This document shows positions 48,664 to 61,000 of a stretch of DNA of 64,000 bases, piece after piece. The stretch covers positions 87,144,945 to 87,208,944 of the forward strand of contig CM038216.1 in the NCBI GenBank assembly GCA_021442155.1, in the 5' to 3' direction. The notes under the pieces were generated by a model. That model made no database searches, had not been told where the DNA came from, and was given only the letters and a program-made list of their open reading frames with translations. This DNA comes from Cymbidium sinense. Lineage: Eukaryota; Streptophyta; Magnoliopsida; Asparagales; Orchidaceae. A program made the position numbers and the translations under genes. The number at the start of each line of letters is the position of its first letter. The first letter of the stretch is position 1.

Positions 48664-49330
48664 TCAATACAGGGTGCCATCAATAAGAGCATAGGAGAGA
48701 GCTCTCTGTTTCACCTGATGGGCTTGTGACTTTTCTTGAGGTAGTTTGCTGGTGTTCAAGTAATCTATTAAAGGTTGCCTCCAATCCAGCTCATTGTCCA
48801 TTTTGGCAATGGCAACCTCCCCTTCAAGAGAAAGTCTCTCAATGAGTTCAACATCAATAAGGGATATGACTTGTCTATTTTGGATCCTTATTGAAATGGA
48901 CTCATGTTCTGGACATGCCAATTCTTTGGCAAGTTTGGCCAAAGCATCTGCTACTACATTTTCTGCTCGGAGAACCTTGTAGATGGTGACTTCAAGAATT
49001 TGGGCCAACAGCTTCATGGTATACTCATAGTAATGACAAAGCTTGGGTTTGAGAACCTTGTAAGACCTGATAATCTAATTGATAACCAACTAAGAATCTC
49101 CAAAGATATTGATGCTCTGACGACATAGTGATATAACTAACCGATAATCAAAGCCTCATACTTGGCTTCATTATTGGTGCACAGGGAAAGATAGTTGAGA
49201 ATCTCATCACATCATGGTCTAGAGTTAGGAGAACTATTCTTACCCTTACCTTTCTTGGGAGAATAGATCGTGGTACTTTCTCTTTGTGAAAAGAAGTCGT
49301 ACCATCAAAATACATCTCCCATCGATTGTT
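48664..49330 (-). pseudogene. Element 2 archaeal-type second RNase H and integrase-side linker
   Basis: The start RWEMYFDGTTSFHKEK is encoded near 49,280-49,330 and supplies the first catalytic Asp. At 48,664-49,017 the frame reads LEVTIYKVLRAENVVADALA with the last catalytic Asp, then a linker IAKMDNELDWRQPLIDYL leading to integrase. In Tat/Ogre elements this extra RNase H sits between the RT-linked RNase H and integrase, as here. A stop near 49,130 and a shift near 49,020 interrupt it. Confidence 0.78.
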
Positions 49331-49379
49331 GTCGGCCTCCCCTAAGTTTATTATTTGTACATCAGGGAGATCACTAAGC

Positions 49380-49870
49380 AGAGAATCAACAGGAAGTGGG
49401 TGTGCTGCTAAGAAATCCCCTAGTGCCTATCCTTTTATCGCATGGAGGGGTATGAATGTGATATCAAACTGCGAGAGAATCATGGAGAATGATAAATGTT
49501 GATGTCGTGTCATGAGGTACCACAAGGATTGGTTCAGAGATCAAGTTCACCTTATGAGAAAGCATATACTATTATAGCTTTTGGGAAGCAAAGATCAAAG
49601 CTAGGCAATGTTTCTCAATAGGTGGATAGTTCACTTTAGCAAGAATTAGAAGATGGCTAAGGTAGTAGAGAGTGCTCTCTTTCCCTTTGTCATTTTCCAA
49701 CAGAGCACCAGAGAGTCATCCAATGCAAAGAATGTAGAGGATGAGTGGTTTGCCCGGGATAGGCTAGAATTGGCTCCCTAAATACTCGATGTCTTTGAAT
49801 GCAGGCTGACACTTGTCATCCCACTTGAACTTGGCATCCTTTTTGACAAGTGCTGAAAATGGCTTGCATC
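49380..49870 (-). pseudogene. Element 2 RT-linked RNase H
   Basis: WDDKCQPAFKDIEYL opens the domain near 49,830. GALLENDKGKESTLYYLSHL and AKVNYPPIEKHCLALIFASQ follow at about 49,570-49,720, the usual core of the Ty3/gypsy RNase H region. Stops after the GSQF segment (about 49,780) and near 49,558 interrupt it. The end is near 49,430. Confidence 0.78.
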
Positions 49871-50640
49871 TCCCTAGATAGGTTGGAGATAAAGCATCTT
49901 AGATATGTCAGCCATCCTTGGAAGGATCTGAGTTGAGTTAAACTCTTAGGAGGTGGCATTTCTAAGATAGCTTTGATCTTTTCTGGATCTATTTATATTT
50001 GCCAGTGTCGAACAACAAACCCAAGGAATTTTTTTGAAGCTACTCCAAATGCACAGTTCAGGGGATTCATTTTGAAGTTATATTATCTTAACTGTTCAAA
50101 AACTACTCTCATGTCAAAGAGATGGTTTTCCTTTTCTCTACTCTTGACTGCTAGGTCATCAACATAGCACTCAACCTGATGATGGATGAGTTCATTGAAG
50201 ATATGAGTCATGTCCCATTGGTATGTAGCACCATTTTAAGGAAAGGCATGACCCTATAGAAGATTGACGGGGTTTGGAAAATAGTGTTTCCTTCATCTTT
50301 GAAACATCTTGATTTGGTTATAGCCGATGACCCATCCATGAAAGAGAAGACATGAGATGAGTGATGTCCACCATTAATTCTAGTATAGGAAGAGAAAAGC
50401 TCATCCTTAGGACATGCCTTATTTAAGTCCCTAAAATTGACATATGCAAATTTGGCCATTCTTCTTCTTAATTGAGATGACATTGGCTAACCAGGTAGGG
50501 TATTTTTCTTCCCTGATGAAACCAACATCGATCAGTTTCTTGACTTTAAAAATGACCTATTATTCAATTTCTAATCATATGCATCTAGAGCTTGCTTAAT
50601 AGGCATTAGGATAACGTAACTGATTTACATCGTGTGGATT
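49871..50640 (-). pseudogene. Element 2 reverse transcriptase with intact YVDD
   Basis: YVNFRDLNKACPKDE (about 50,400-50,450) is the fingers/palm motif, followed by SFMDGSSA with the first catalytic Asp and FYRVMPF. After a frameshift, THIFNELIHHQVECYVDDLA is readable near 50,145-50,205; YVDD is encoded by 50,155-50,166. The RT therefore keeps its catalytic residues but is split by at least one frameshift near 50,210. Confidence 0.82.
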
Positions 50641-51886
50641 TTCTTTTCATCCCTGGTTGATTTCTTTAAGCTTGTCAATTGAATGGATCTCCTCTTCAAA
50701 TTTTGGTGTGCCTCTTTGATTTGGAGATTATCTAGATCATCGAGGTTTCTAAACACACATTCTCATAAGAGTTGGTGTTGTGAAAAGAACCTATCGACTC
50801 TAAATGATTGGTAACAACTAAGCATATCATCATCGAGACCCATACCAATCCTAGTCCCGCTCTTGATTGTGCTTCCGCATGTATTATTCTATAACTTCAA
50901 AGTACTCTTCACGCCATATATATGAGGAACTAAACCTTTTGTATAAGATTATGAACACAAGGTGAGTAAAGTCAAATGATAATTCCATTAATTCTTTAAA
51001 TGTATCCTCCTCAAGTTCTACATCAACTTGGACTTGAGGATGATGATCCCAAAAGAATCTTTTGACTTTATGTCACCGGAAGACATAGGGACTTCCTTAA
51101 CTACCAAACCTTCAACTTTCGAGATGTAAGTGAGGTTAGCTAAGGTTCCCCGCCGCTAATAGTTTCACATAAACCTAATTCGAATACTTTGCTTTGTCTG
51201 GAGGTCGATCTTCTCTATCTGGATCAAAGTCACCTCCAATGGAACCCAAGAGGGTTGGCTACTATACTAATCACATTAGACTCATCCTCTAAGCTAGATT
51301 CCAAGTCTATGTTAATAGTAGGGGTACTCTATGAACTGAAACACAACCTCTATTGGCTGATGGCCAACTAGGGGTCTTCCACCTAGAACCTCTAGCCTCG
51401 CCTCCCTGCCCGGTGGAGGTTGAGCCATCCTACCCACATGTCCATATGATGGAATGAACTATGGGTGGAATGTGATATCTATTTCTTCTTCAATTTCTTG
51501 TTCACTTGACTTTCATTTTTTTTTTTTATTTTTTTTTTTTCATTTTCTTTTCTTTTGATTTTGAATTTGAATTTTGTCCAAGTTCAGTGTTTAAGGAAGA
51601 TAGTAGGTCTCATCCTCATAAATCTCAACCTCTCTAACAAAAATGGTTTTTCATCTCCATTGACATGATTCAATCACATTTTTTGAACTTGATGCATTGA
51701 TGGAGGGAGGATGGAATTATCTTATTTTGATGTATCCAAGGCCTACCAAGCAAAAGTTGAATGAAGTATTCAAATGAATGATGTAAAACATGGCTTCAGC
51801 CTTCCCACTATCTCCAAAGGTAACACTATAGCAACTAAAGCCCGCTCACCTTGTTCTTTGAATCCTCTCGACATCATTCGATCTCC
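50641..51886 (-). pseudogene. Element 2 linker between protease and RT
   Basis: This matches element 1 at 31,361-32,694. The acidic linker (ETLDDLDN-like peptides, then KLKEIN) lies at about 50,650-50,830 with frameshifts. A T/C tract at 51,518-51,556, with several pure T runs, encodes Lys/Glu-rich sequence on the - strand. Bases 51,600-51,880 precede the protease and are disrupted. No separate gene is seen. Confidence 0.6.
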
Positions 51887-52249
51887 TCAGAGTGTGGAGA
51901 TGTCAATCCTCAAATAAGCAAGGGTATTTAGAATCATAATGTTCACCGATGCACCAGGATCAACAAGAACTCTAGCAAGTCTGAACCTGTCTATGTCAAC
52001 TATGATGTAGAGGGGACGATTGTGCTCCAAGTCTCCCAAAAGAAGGTCTTCATCTGTGAAGATGATTTCCTGAGCATCTTTTATATAACGTGCCTCCTCA
52101 CCTATAACGGTCAGCTGAGCTAAGCATATTTCAAGATCAATGAGATCCTTGATTAATGATTCCCTCATCTCCTTGGATAAGACTAGGGCATCATATATGC
52201 TTAGCTTAGATGACAACTTTCTTAGATGAGATAGGACATTATAGTCCAT
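51887..52249 (-). pseudogene. Element 2 aspartic protease
   Basis: A 120-codon open frame contains LARVLVDPGASVNIM at about residues 92-106. This matches the VDxGSS-type active site of Tat/Ogre retropepsins, here with Pro after the Asp and Ala for Ser or Thr. Upstream are DLIDLEICLAQLTVIGEEAR and DEDLLLGDLEHNRPLYI, which also match the family's protease region. The enzyme processes the Gag-Pol precursor. It sits between gag and the RT linker in the normal order. The frame is open here but cut off on both sides by stops. Confidence 0.78.
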
Positions 52250-52989
52250 AATGGGCTAGTCCTCCACAAGCATATCTACGGGTGGAGCATTCTATGGAGG
52301 TGCTTCTCGATCCTCTGTACCAAAGACTTGTTTCCCTCTATCTTAAGGCGCTGCCCTAGGAGGTAGAACCTTGCCACTACGGAGGTTGACTTTGATGATC
52401 TCTTATGGCAGGGTAATAGAAGGTTCTACCTGCACATCAGGCTCACCTATAACTTCTCCTATGAGACCCTCAAAATTGGATGATTCCAAGTCTATCTCAA
52501 GAGGTGAACTCATAGTATTCAGAGTAGGAAAGTCCAACTCTGAATTTGAAAAATGAAGATCAGAATTGTTATAGTTATTTTGACTTGAAGAGTTATCATT
52601 ATGAATAGAAGAAGATAACCCATCGGGAAGGGACATAAATGTAATTCAAACTAACTTTATTTTTCAATTTCTTGGATTTATTTGGAGGTACAAAGTAGAA
52701 ATCAAGTAAAGTGAGTGGGGTAAGGATTTGATGCCCTTATCTCACGATACAAGAGTTCTACTAGTAAGAAGAAGAACTAGTTGAAGTGGAGGAAGTTAAA
52801 TGTGAAGAAATTCTCCAAAACATGGCCTAACATACGGTGGTTGGGGTAAAAGTTAGGATCATGAATTTTACCTACTTCCTCCAGTCCCCTAGGCTCGGGT
52901 AGTTGAAAATCAAGCTTATTTAAGAGATTCTTAAAGATCTTTCTGATTACCTCTCTCTTAAATGAATAAAGTTTGTTAAGCTTGTCTAA

Positions 52990-53810
52990 AAGAGTAGGTG
53001 GACCATAGCTACCTGGCAGTGGGTATGTGTACCGCTATTGCTGGTGGTATGCCAGAGGAGGCAGTGGTGTTGGCCGTAGAGGTTATTGTGGAGGCCGGTA
53101 GGGCTACCTCAGCGATGGTAAAGGAGGTGGAGGTTGCTGAGGTCATGGTCTCTCGAATTGATCTCCGACTAGCTCCTTTCCTTTATCTACCACTACTCTA
53201 GGCTTCTTCTCATACACCTTCTGTGGCTTTGCTTTAGGCAATTAGTCTTGAAAAGGCAACTGTTTGGCCTCTCCTTGTAGACTAACTGCCTTGTTGATTA
53301 GCTTCTCAAATGTTTTGATAGTGAAGCCCTTAAGCATGAAGGCGACTGGGCCATGGATATTCTTTAGAAGAATCTCAATGGCATGCTACTTAGACAGCTA
53401 TGGCTCACATTTCATATTCAAGTTACATCATCGAAGAATATAATCAACAAGGACTCACCTCGGTACTATTGTGCAGCAACGAGATCACCTACAATAATCC
53501 TTTGTTGAGCTCCAGCAAACCTCTTGATAAAGAGTTGCTCTAACTCAACAAATGTCTTTACTAAACCATTGGACTCTTTAGCATACCAATCGAAAGCAAT
53601 CCCTGCTAGGCTACTAACAAACAGGCGGAATAGCAAAGTGTCACTGCCATCAGCATTGCAACAATTGGCCTTAAAGTTTGTTATATGCTACCTTGGGTTT
53701 CCACCGCCATCAAAGCTTTTGAAGGAAGGTGACATAAAACCCTTGGAATATTGGATTGAATCAAATTCCTCTAGGTAGGGTCTACCCTTTGGAACTGATG
53801 ATCCTCCCCG
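52990..53810 (-). pseudogene. Element 2 Gag (Retrotrans_gag) and proline-rich tail
   Basis: On the - strand about 53,440-53,790 reads FKSFDGGGNPR, a stop, then HITNFKANCC, DTLLFRLFVSSLAGIAFDWY and LEQLFIKRFAGAQQR. This is the capsid-like Retrotrans_gag core with its W-Y and L-x-x-x-F landmarks. Toward lower coordinates (about 52,990-53,140) a proline-rich linker with PPPPLP and YTYPLPG follows, as expected before protease. Several in-frame stops disrupt it. The + strand ORF at 52,998-53,201 (Val/Ala/Glu-rich) is the shadow of this Pro-rich segment. Confidence 0.8.
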
Positions 53811-55913
53811 AGCTTGAGCCAATGCTTTCCTCACTTGCTAGTCAACCATGGATATGATGTCTTTTTCTTGTATGGAGGTACTTTCCACTACCTTTTTATG
53901 CATGCTAGTGCTACCTTACTCAACGAGAAGTAAGGTCTTGGCTCGGTCCAAGACATGTACTAACTCTAGCTGACTAATGTCGACTGTAGTAAGATGAACT
54001 ACTAGGGCTTATTTTGGAAGTATTGAAACTACTGCTTACAAGTCCTCAAGGTGCCATGCCATCCTATCTATCTGCTCATCTTTTTGCTTTAACTAATGTT
54101 GGATGTGTTGGGATGATTGGGCTATGTCTTCCTGATCAACCTCATCACCTTCCATGAACTGTTGCTCCATGATGAGAGATCCTCTACCATTACCATCTCC
54201 GAAGTCTCCTAATAAGTCATCTTCATTGGGATCAAAGCTGACCTTCTCCTCATCTAGCCAATTATAATCCAGAATCTCCTTCTTCTTTACAAGATAATTT
54301 GCTACTATCTCCTCAAGAGAATGAACAATCTAAATAGGAATAAGTGATCTCGGCTGACCGGTGTGATCACTATCATGCATTGAGAGGCACCAGACCTTGC
54401 CTGCTGTTGGAGAGTCAATCCTATGAGGATTGTACTCACTAGAGAGACACACTCCTGACTATCACTACCTATGAAAGGGGTGACATTCCTAGGAGGTTCC
54501 ATTATCATTGGTGCAGCTGGCTATCATCTGCTACCTTTGTAATAGCTACTACCATCTCCATGTCCTGTTGTACTGGTGGAGTTGGTGAAAGGATGACCAC
54601 TATGCTTCGGGGTCGCCACTCCCTCCACACCACCACTAGGGTAGAAGGTTGAGCAAGAGAGCTCGCCGCCATAATAGGTGTAGATGATAGTAGATCCCTC
54701 GCCGATCACCAACGGGTACGCTTCTCCCTGGATATGGCCTTCATGGACTTTGATAGAACTGGAGATGTTGTGACATGGACTGGTGATGGAAGACGGGGGG
54801 TAGAACGATGTGGTGGAGACACAACCAACTCTATATGAACAGAATCTGCCTTCTTGTAATGACTAGTCCCAGTAAGTAGGATGTTGTATGTGATGGTCAT
54901 GGTAGCCGAAGGAAATTGATGAGTACGTAAGCTGGGCGACAACCTCCACCTCTCTCTACTGGTAATATAAATAAATGTATGGACCTCTTTGGCCCTCTCC
55001 TAACAAATATATTTTCCCAAACTATGGGGGATGATAGATCTGAGATCAAATTTAGCTCCAAACTCAGAACTTCCATAAGCTCCACCAACATGGCGTAAGA
55101 CTGATCGGAGGCTGGGGTATGACCTCCTACTCTAAGTAACTGATGACTTATACTAGACCATTGGTGGAGGTGATGTGAAAATCCTCCTAGCATCCTCTCT
55201 GTCTGACTAAGAGAGAGGATGAAATTGGTTTACTATAACCAATGGTGAAGTCAAAATAGGAAACTCCTCAACAATTGAATGGGCAGCTACCTCCATCTCC
55301 CTAGTAATCTTGGTGTGATATCGCTTGATCATGCAATTTTTATTCCTTCGTGTAGATGAGAGTGAGAGCTAGACCCATACTCAAAAGTGGGGAGGCAATC
55401 CTTGAGATCAGGGGAGCCTTACCCTTAGAGGGTATTGATGAGAGGGTGCTAGCCCTCACTGGGGCAGCACGAGAAACCATAAGGTGCACTAAAATTGGGG
55501 CTGGTGTTGGTACTATCACTACTGAAGTTAGTGGGACTGCCACTACTTTCCTCTTCAACGTGGAGATGTCAATCGAAGGTAGATCGATGGATGACCAACC
55601 GCACCATGGTCCTCGATAGTCATGAGGGGAGTGCCCTCACATGTAATCCTCACTCCCTCAAATCCCCTACCAAAATGGATAAGGTGTGTATGATCCAATC
55701 AGGGGAAGTTGGCCTGGTCCAATGCCAAATCAATGCCTTGAGGGAAAGTGAATACAAACTTCTGTGAGCCTGCCATTTCAGATCAACTACAAAGATTGGA
55801 AAACTGATCTGTAGTTGTACTGATGTTGAGAATCTGCAATATAGGAAATTAGCTTGGATCCGATTTCTATTTTTGTTGATTTTTGAAATCGAATTGAAAT
55901 TTTGAACCCACAT
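53811..55913 (-). pseudogene. Element 2 Gag N-terminal or upstream ORF region, degenerate
   Basis: Short frames on the - strand (54,305-54,508; 54,524-54,712; 54,706-54,942; 54,897-55,193; 55,650-55,913) chain together through this stretch and probably represent the long N-terminal part of gag or the extra ORF that Ogre-type elements carry upstream of gag. I recognise no domain, and which of the two it is cannot be decided here. Opposite-strand frames near 55,356-55,767 are taken as shadows. Confidence 0.45.
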
Positions 55914-58058
55914 CCAACATCTTAGAAGTGTTAAGTGGGGTTCAAATGGATTAAAGAGGATTTAGAAATTTGATTGAAATGAGGAATTTTGAATATAAAT
56001 CCAACTTCAACAAATTTGTTGAAAGTGGATTCAAATATTTTAGAAGGATTCTTCCATAGATTCATGTTTGTTTGAATTTAGATTTTGATTTGAGGACCCT
56101 TTCCTTTAAAAAAGTTGAGTATGTTAAAGTAAGGTGCAATTGATTTTATTTTTGATTTGGTGTTTCACTTACTTAGCAAATTTGGGTATGCTAAGTGAAG
56201 TGTTTAAAAATAATTGTTTCTTTTTTGTGAATTGTTGTTTGATTTTGAAAATTGGAATTCCCTCTTAGCAAATTTAGGTATGCTAAGTGAAGAACCCAAG
56301 AGAGTTTTATTTGATTTTTGAAAATAGGATTCCTAGAAAATTTGGGTATGCTAAGGAAATCCTAATGTGTTTTATTTTTGTTTTGATTTGATTGAAAGTG
56401 GAGACTTTACTTTAGCAAATATGGTATTCTAAAGATGAAGCCCCACTTAGTTTTGTGAAATAGAAATTTCACATAGCAAATTTAAGTATGCAAAATGAAA
56501 TTCCAAATGATATGTCCAAAATTTTGTGTTTTGGTATTGTTTTGGAAGTAGAAACTTCTCTTTAGAAAACTTGGTATGCTAAAGAATGAAGTTCCAAAAG
56601 TGTTTGAAAATTTTTGGTTTTGAATTTGGAGACTTCACTTAGAAAATTTGAGTATACTAAATGAAGTTCTAAATGTGTTTGAAATTTTTTGATTTTGAAT
56701 TTGGAGACTTCACTTAGCAAATTTAAGTATGCTAAATGAAGTTCCAAATGTGTTTGAAAATTTTTGGTTTTGAATTTGGAGACTTCACTTAGAAAATTTG
56801 AGTATGCTAAATGAAGTTCCAAATGTTTCAAAATTTTTTTTCATTTTGGAGACTTCACTTAGCAAATTTGAGTATGATAAATGAAGTTCCAAATGTGTTT
56901 GAAAATTTTTTTTTTGAATTTGGAGATTTCACTTAGCAAATTTGAGTATGCTACATAAAGTTTCAAATGTATTTGAAAATTTTTGGTTTTGAATTTGGAG
57001 ACTTCACTTAGCAAATTTGAGTATGCTAAATGAAGTTCCAAATGTGTTTGAAAATTTTTGGTTTTGAATTTGGAGACTTCACTTAGAAAATTTGAGTATG
57101 CTAAATGAAGTCCCAAATGTGTTTGAATTTTGAAAATATGATTGTTACATTTTGATTTTGAAAAGAGGACTTCCATTCAACAAATTTGAGTATGTAGAAA
57201 TAGAAGTTAATCTTATTTTTTGCAAATGTGAAAATTTTTGTTTTGTGTGTGATTATTGCTTTTTTGAAATACAGAATTCCAACTTAATCATATATGGGAT
57301 ATGTATAAGTGGGATTTCCAAATGATATTATTTTTATTTGGGGATGAAATCTTTGTTCAATAAATTTAGGTATATTGAATGGAGATGTTCACATATGCTT
57401 TTGAAAAATTTAGTTTTATTTGAAAATGAAACTCTCATTCAATAGTTGTGGGTGTATTGAATGGAAAGGTTCATAGGTGCTTTTTGAAAATTTTTATTTT
57501 TGATTTTGATTTTGACTTTTGGAAAGATGGTTGTTCACTTTATTTTGAAAATGAAATCTTTGTCAAAATATGTTGAAGGAAGAAGTTCACTTGTACTTTT
57601 GGAAAAGGTTACTAGTTTTACTTTTGAAAATTCTTACATGTAACAATTATGAGAATTGTTAAATGAGGGTGATTAAAAATTATGTGGAAAATATTTTATT
57701 ATGTGCATTTTTTGAAAGAGTGCTTTTTGAAAATCAAGGTTCTTATGAAAAATTTATTTTGTCTTTATTATTTTAAAATGAACCTTTTCTTTATCATAAA
57801 AATGATAAGGAGAAAGTCTTTAAATATTTTATTTTATTTAGATCTTTTTATTTTTACCCATTGGAGAACCTAATGGGGCTTTTAAGACCAACATGGGGTG
57901 AGGTCCTAAAACTTAAAGATGTTAGCTAACTCAACTTAAGAATGAAATAAGCTAAGTGCCAATAGAAAGAAAGACAATCTCGTATTCATACCAAAGTACA
58001 AACACACTATTGATACTTCAACACAACGATCATTTACCAAAGATGGAGAGAGGAACCA
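55914..58058 (-). other. Element 2 leader between primer-binding site and gag
   Basis: About 2.1 kb of AT-rich sequence holding the 75 bp tandem array (56,160-57,230). Its flanks consist of similar but more decayed GAAA/TTTG-rich units (to about 57,650). Bases 57,660-58,058 are nonrepetitive and show no ORF of note on the element strand. Long leaders of this kind are usual in Tat/Ogre elements. Confidence 0.6.
56160..57230 (-). repeat. 75 bp tandem repeat array in the element 2 leader
   Basis: The phrase GACTTCACTT or a close variant starts at 56,631, 56,706, 56,781, 56,851, 56,925, 57,000 and 57,075, so the period is 75 bp (one unit 70). More diverged units extend the array to both sides. 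As 75 is divisible by three, the - strand stays open over several units (56,562-56,831 and 56,859-57,176), giving a 25-residue repeat such as LELHLAYSNLLSEVSKFKTK. Units in the centre are much more alike than those at the edges. Confidence 0.9.
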
Positions 58059-58076
58059 TCCCCAGCGGAGTTGCCA
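58059..58076 (-). other. Primer-binding site of element 2
   Basis: On the - strand the sequence is TGGCAACTCCGCTGGGGA, eight bases inside the LTR edge. The initial TGG complements the universal tRNA 3' CCA, and the rest resembles the primer-binding site of Ogre/Tat elements, reported as tRNA-Arg-derived. The tRNA identity is from memory and not verified. Confidence 0.75.
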
Positions 58077-58084
58077 GAAAAATC

Positions 58085-61000
58085 TGTGTTGAAAAATATT
58101 CTTCTTTATATATTTCTGCCTTCATCTATCCCCTTCCCTTTCAAAAAGGAAGGATAAATTAAAATAGAAATATATAAAAATATATAATACCCCTTGTGGG
58201 GGCAAAATGTAGATCCACAGATGTTCTTATTAAGGTGATCAAGTACGACATTGAGGAGAGGTCTACTATCTCGAGAGATAGAAGTCACCAACATACAATG
58301 GACCCCAGAATAAGGACTCCTAAGGATAATGGGTCTGCATTTGTACCAAAGATTCTTCCCCTACTTTACATGGAAAAGCAAAGTAGGGTTTATTTTAAAC
58401 TGGGTTGGTTAAGTTCCCTACAAGGGCAAGCCCCCATAGTTAATTACATCCTAAAGGACCGGATCACTTAGGAATACTCTCGATTAAGATAAATGATCAT
58501 TATCTCTAAAGATTTTAATAGGTAGGACTATCAACTAATTAGTTTATTTTGGAAGATTAAATGGGATTGATCAAAGAGAGAGAGAGAGTTATTATCAAAG
58601 CCAAAGGATGATAAGTAGGAGATGCCCACGACTCTAGGAAACCTAATGAGCATCTCAAACTATCCTATAGTTTGGCTTTACATTTTTGAAATTGATTTAG
58701 TTTGTTTGAGTTGAATATTTCATTAGAAATTTAGGACTTATGATTCCTTAACACAAGATTAAGGAAATGTCTAAGAGGTGAGGAATTATGCTTATGGTCC
58801 CCAAAGGGGAGAAGAAACCTCAAAACCTAAATCTAAGGAGCTTTGGTAAGGGCCAAAAGCACAACCTAAATCTAAGGCAAAAATGGGTATTTGGTTTGCC
58901 TCCACAAGAGAAGAAAACCACCTAACAGCTTGGACTTACAACTGCCTAGGGGTGGCCACCAACTACTCCTCTTACGATTTTAAATACATGTAGGCAAGTC
59001 ATTATGCTTTATGCAAGATAGCTAGGCTATGGTTTATTTAGAATGAGATTAAGTCTTTAAACTCACTCCCTAAAGAGACTAGATCATGTAAAGATATGTT
59101 CCAAATGACCTAAATCTAATGCAATTCAGATTTCATTTTATTTTTATTTTTGGACAATTATTTTGACTCGGGCTAATAGGATTCATATGCCTAATGCATG
59201 AGAAATAAGATTATTGGCCAAAAGTACTGAGAAGGGAGGAGGTGTACTTCCACCATGGCTCTCAAAGGTCAAGCCAAGTTTCTCTGGCAAAGGTGGATGG
59301 AAGCCCTTTAATCAAGAGTGAAAATAATATGCATTTGTTCATGATGTTATTAAAAAGTACTCATCCAGCTAAGGGGTTGCTAATTCTTTTATCTTGATCT
59401 TAACCTAAGCTTTAGGTGAGGTTCTGAGTTCTTTATTTTTAGTTTTGAGTTGTTAGATTTGGTAGAAGATTTATTTTTTCCTAAGAGCCTAATCCACATT
59501 CAAGCCATACATAAAGCAAGGAAGAAACTAGGAAAAGGATGCCACTTAATGCACAAGCTAAACAAATCATCAATCAATTTATAAAGCTAATCGCAAAAGA
59601 ATAAGAGGCCATTGTGGTTGGGTACCACCACACAAACCCAAAAACAATTTAGGTAGCTACGCTCTACCCTTATACAACCCGGATTACAAATGAATTACAT
59701 ACAATTAGGCAAAGAACTCATTGTTATGGGGGTCTTCAAGCTTCATTTCTTCATTTTTCTTTTCTTCTTTATTCTTCTTTTCTTCTTTCTTTTTTGGTTC
59801 CTTCTTTTGGATGGTTGGAAGGTGGATGCTCCGAAGGCTTCACATGGTGCATAAGATGAGATGTTATGACCAATGTTCATAGTAATCTGCATAACAATCA
59901 TTCCAAAATCCTAATTACAAAATTTACATGAAAAGTAAAAGTAAATCTAGCTAACACCTACAAAACAAAGGTTAGCTAAACAAACCACCAAATCCCAAGC
60001 ATGTATATTGGACTTATCACCCCACACATGGGTGACTAATTCCACTTAGCCTATTGGATTATGCTTGGGGTATAAGCACCTACACAACAAAAAAAGCATT
60101 TATATTTTATTTATTACAAGCCCTTAAGCACAATCGTAGAAAATAAAATTAAGATCATCTTACCATTCATTCTATGCACATACATCCTAACATCCACTAA
60201 AACATATATCATAAACAAAAGCAAGCATCAAATCATGCACCTAACCTAAAGCTAAGTGGTGACTTAGCCTAATGTGTGCTTTTGAAGTTTGTGGTATGCT
60301 AAGCTATGGCTTTAAGTTAAAATTTTCTAAGTGTGCATGTTCAACTTAGAGGATAGTTTCATTTAAGTGATTAAGTTGTTTTGGGTTGATTTTATTTTGT
60401 GATTAGGTTCAAGTGAATCCTACAATTAATTACTAAGTTATGAAGAGAGGGAAAGAGAAGAGAACTTCTATTTCCTTCCCCAACCTGAGTAATTTCTAAG
60501 GTAGATTGGCATTTTGATTTTTGTTTAGTGAATTTTTTAATTAAGTGTTTTAATTAATCCTAAGTTTAGATAAACTCTAAACAAACCTATTCAAAAAGAA
60601 ATGCATTTTAAGATTAAGTAAAATGAACTAAATTCATGAAACATACATCACTTCATTTCTTTCCCAACATGTGTAACATGCATATGAATGAGTCCTAAGC
60701 ATATCTATACATACAAATGAGAATGTTTAACACCCTTTATCATGCATGCTAAGCAATTCATTTAAGTTAATTTGAAAGTTTATGATGCATGATTTTCATT
60801 AAGTAGCAAATGGTTTTCTTATCCAACTTTCACATGCATACATGAATGTATGAAAGGCATAAGTGAGTATGATGTCATTGTTAACTAGAGATGTAAGGTA
60901 CAAGACCTACTTAGGGCTACTTAAAGCCTCATAACCTCAGGGTTATCCAGACTAATATACCACTTTCCTTAAATACAAGCATGTGTACAAAAAATGTAAT

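Noticed and set aside
53524..53778. A + strand ORF of 84 codons as a gene
   Set aside because: The opposite strand carries the Gag core in the right order with protease and RT, so this is a shadow.
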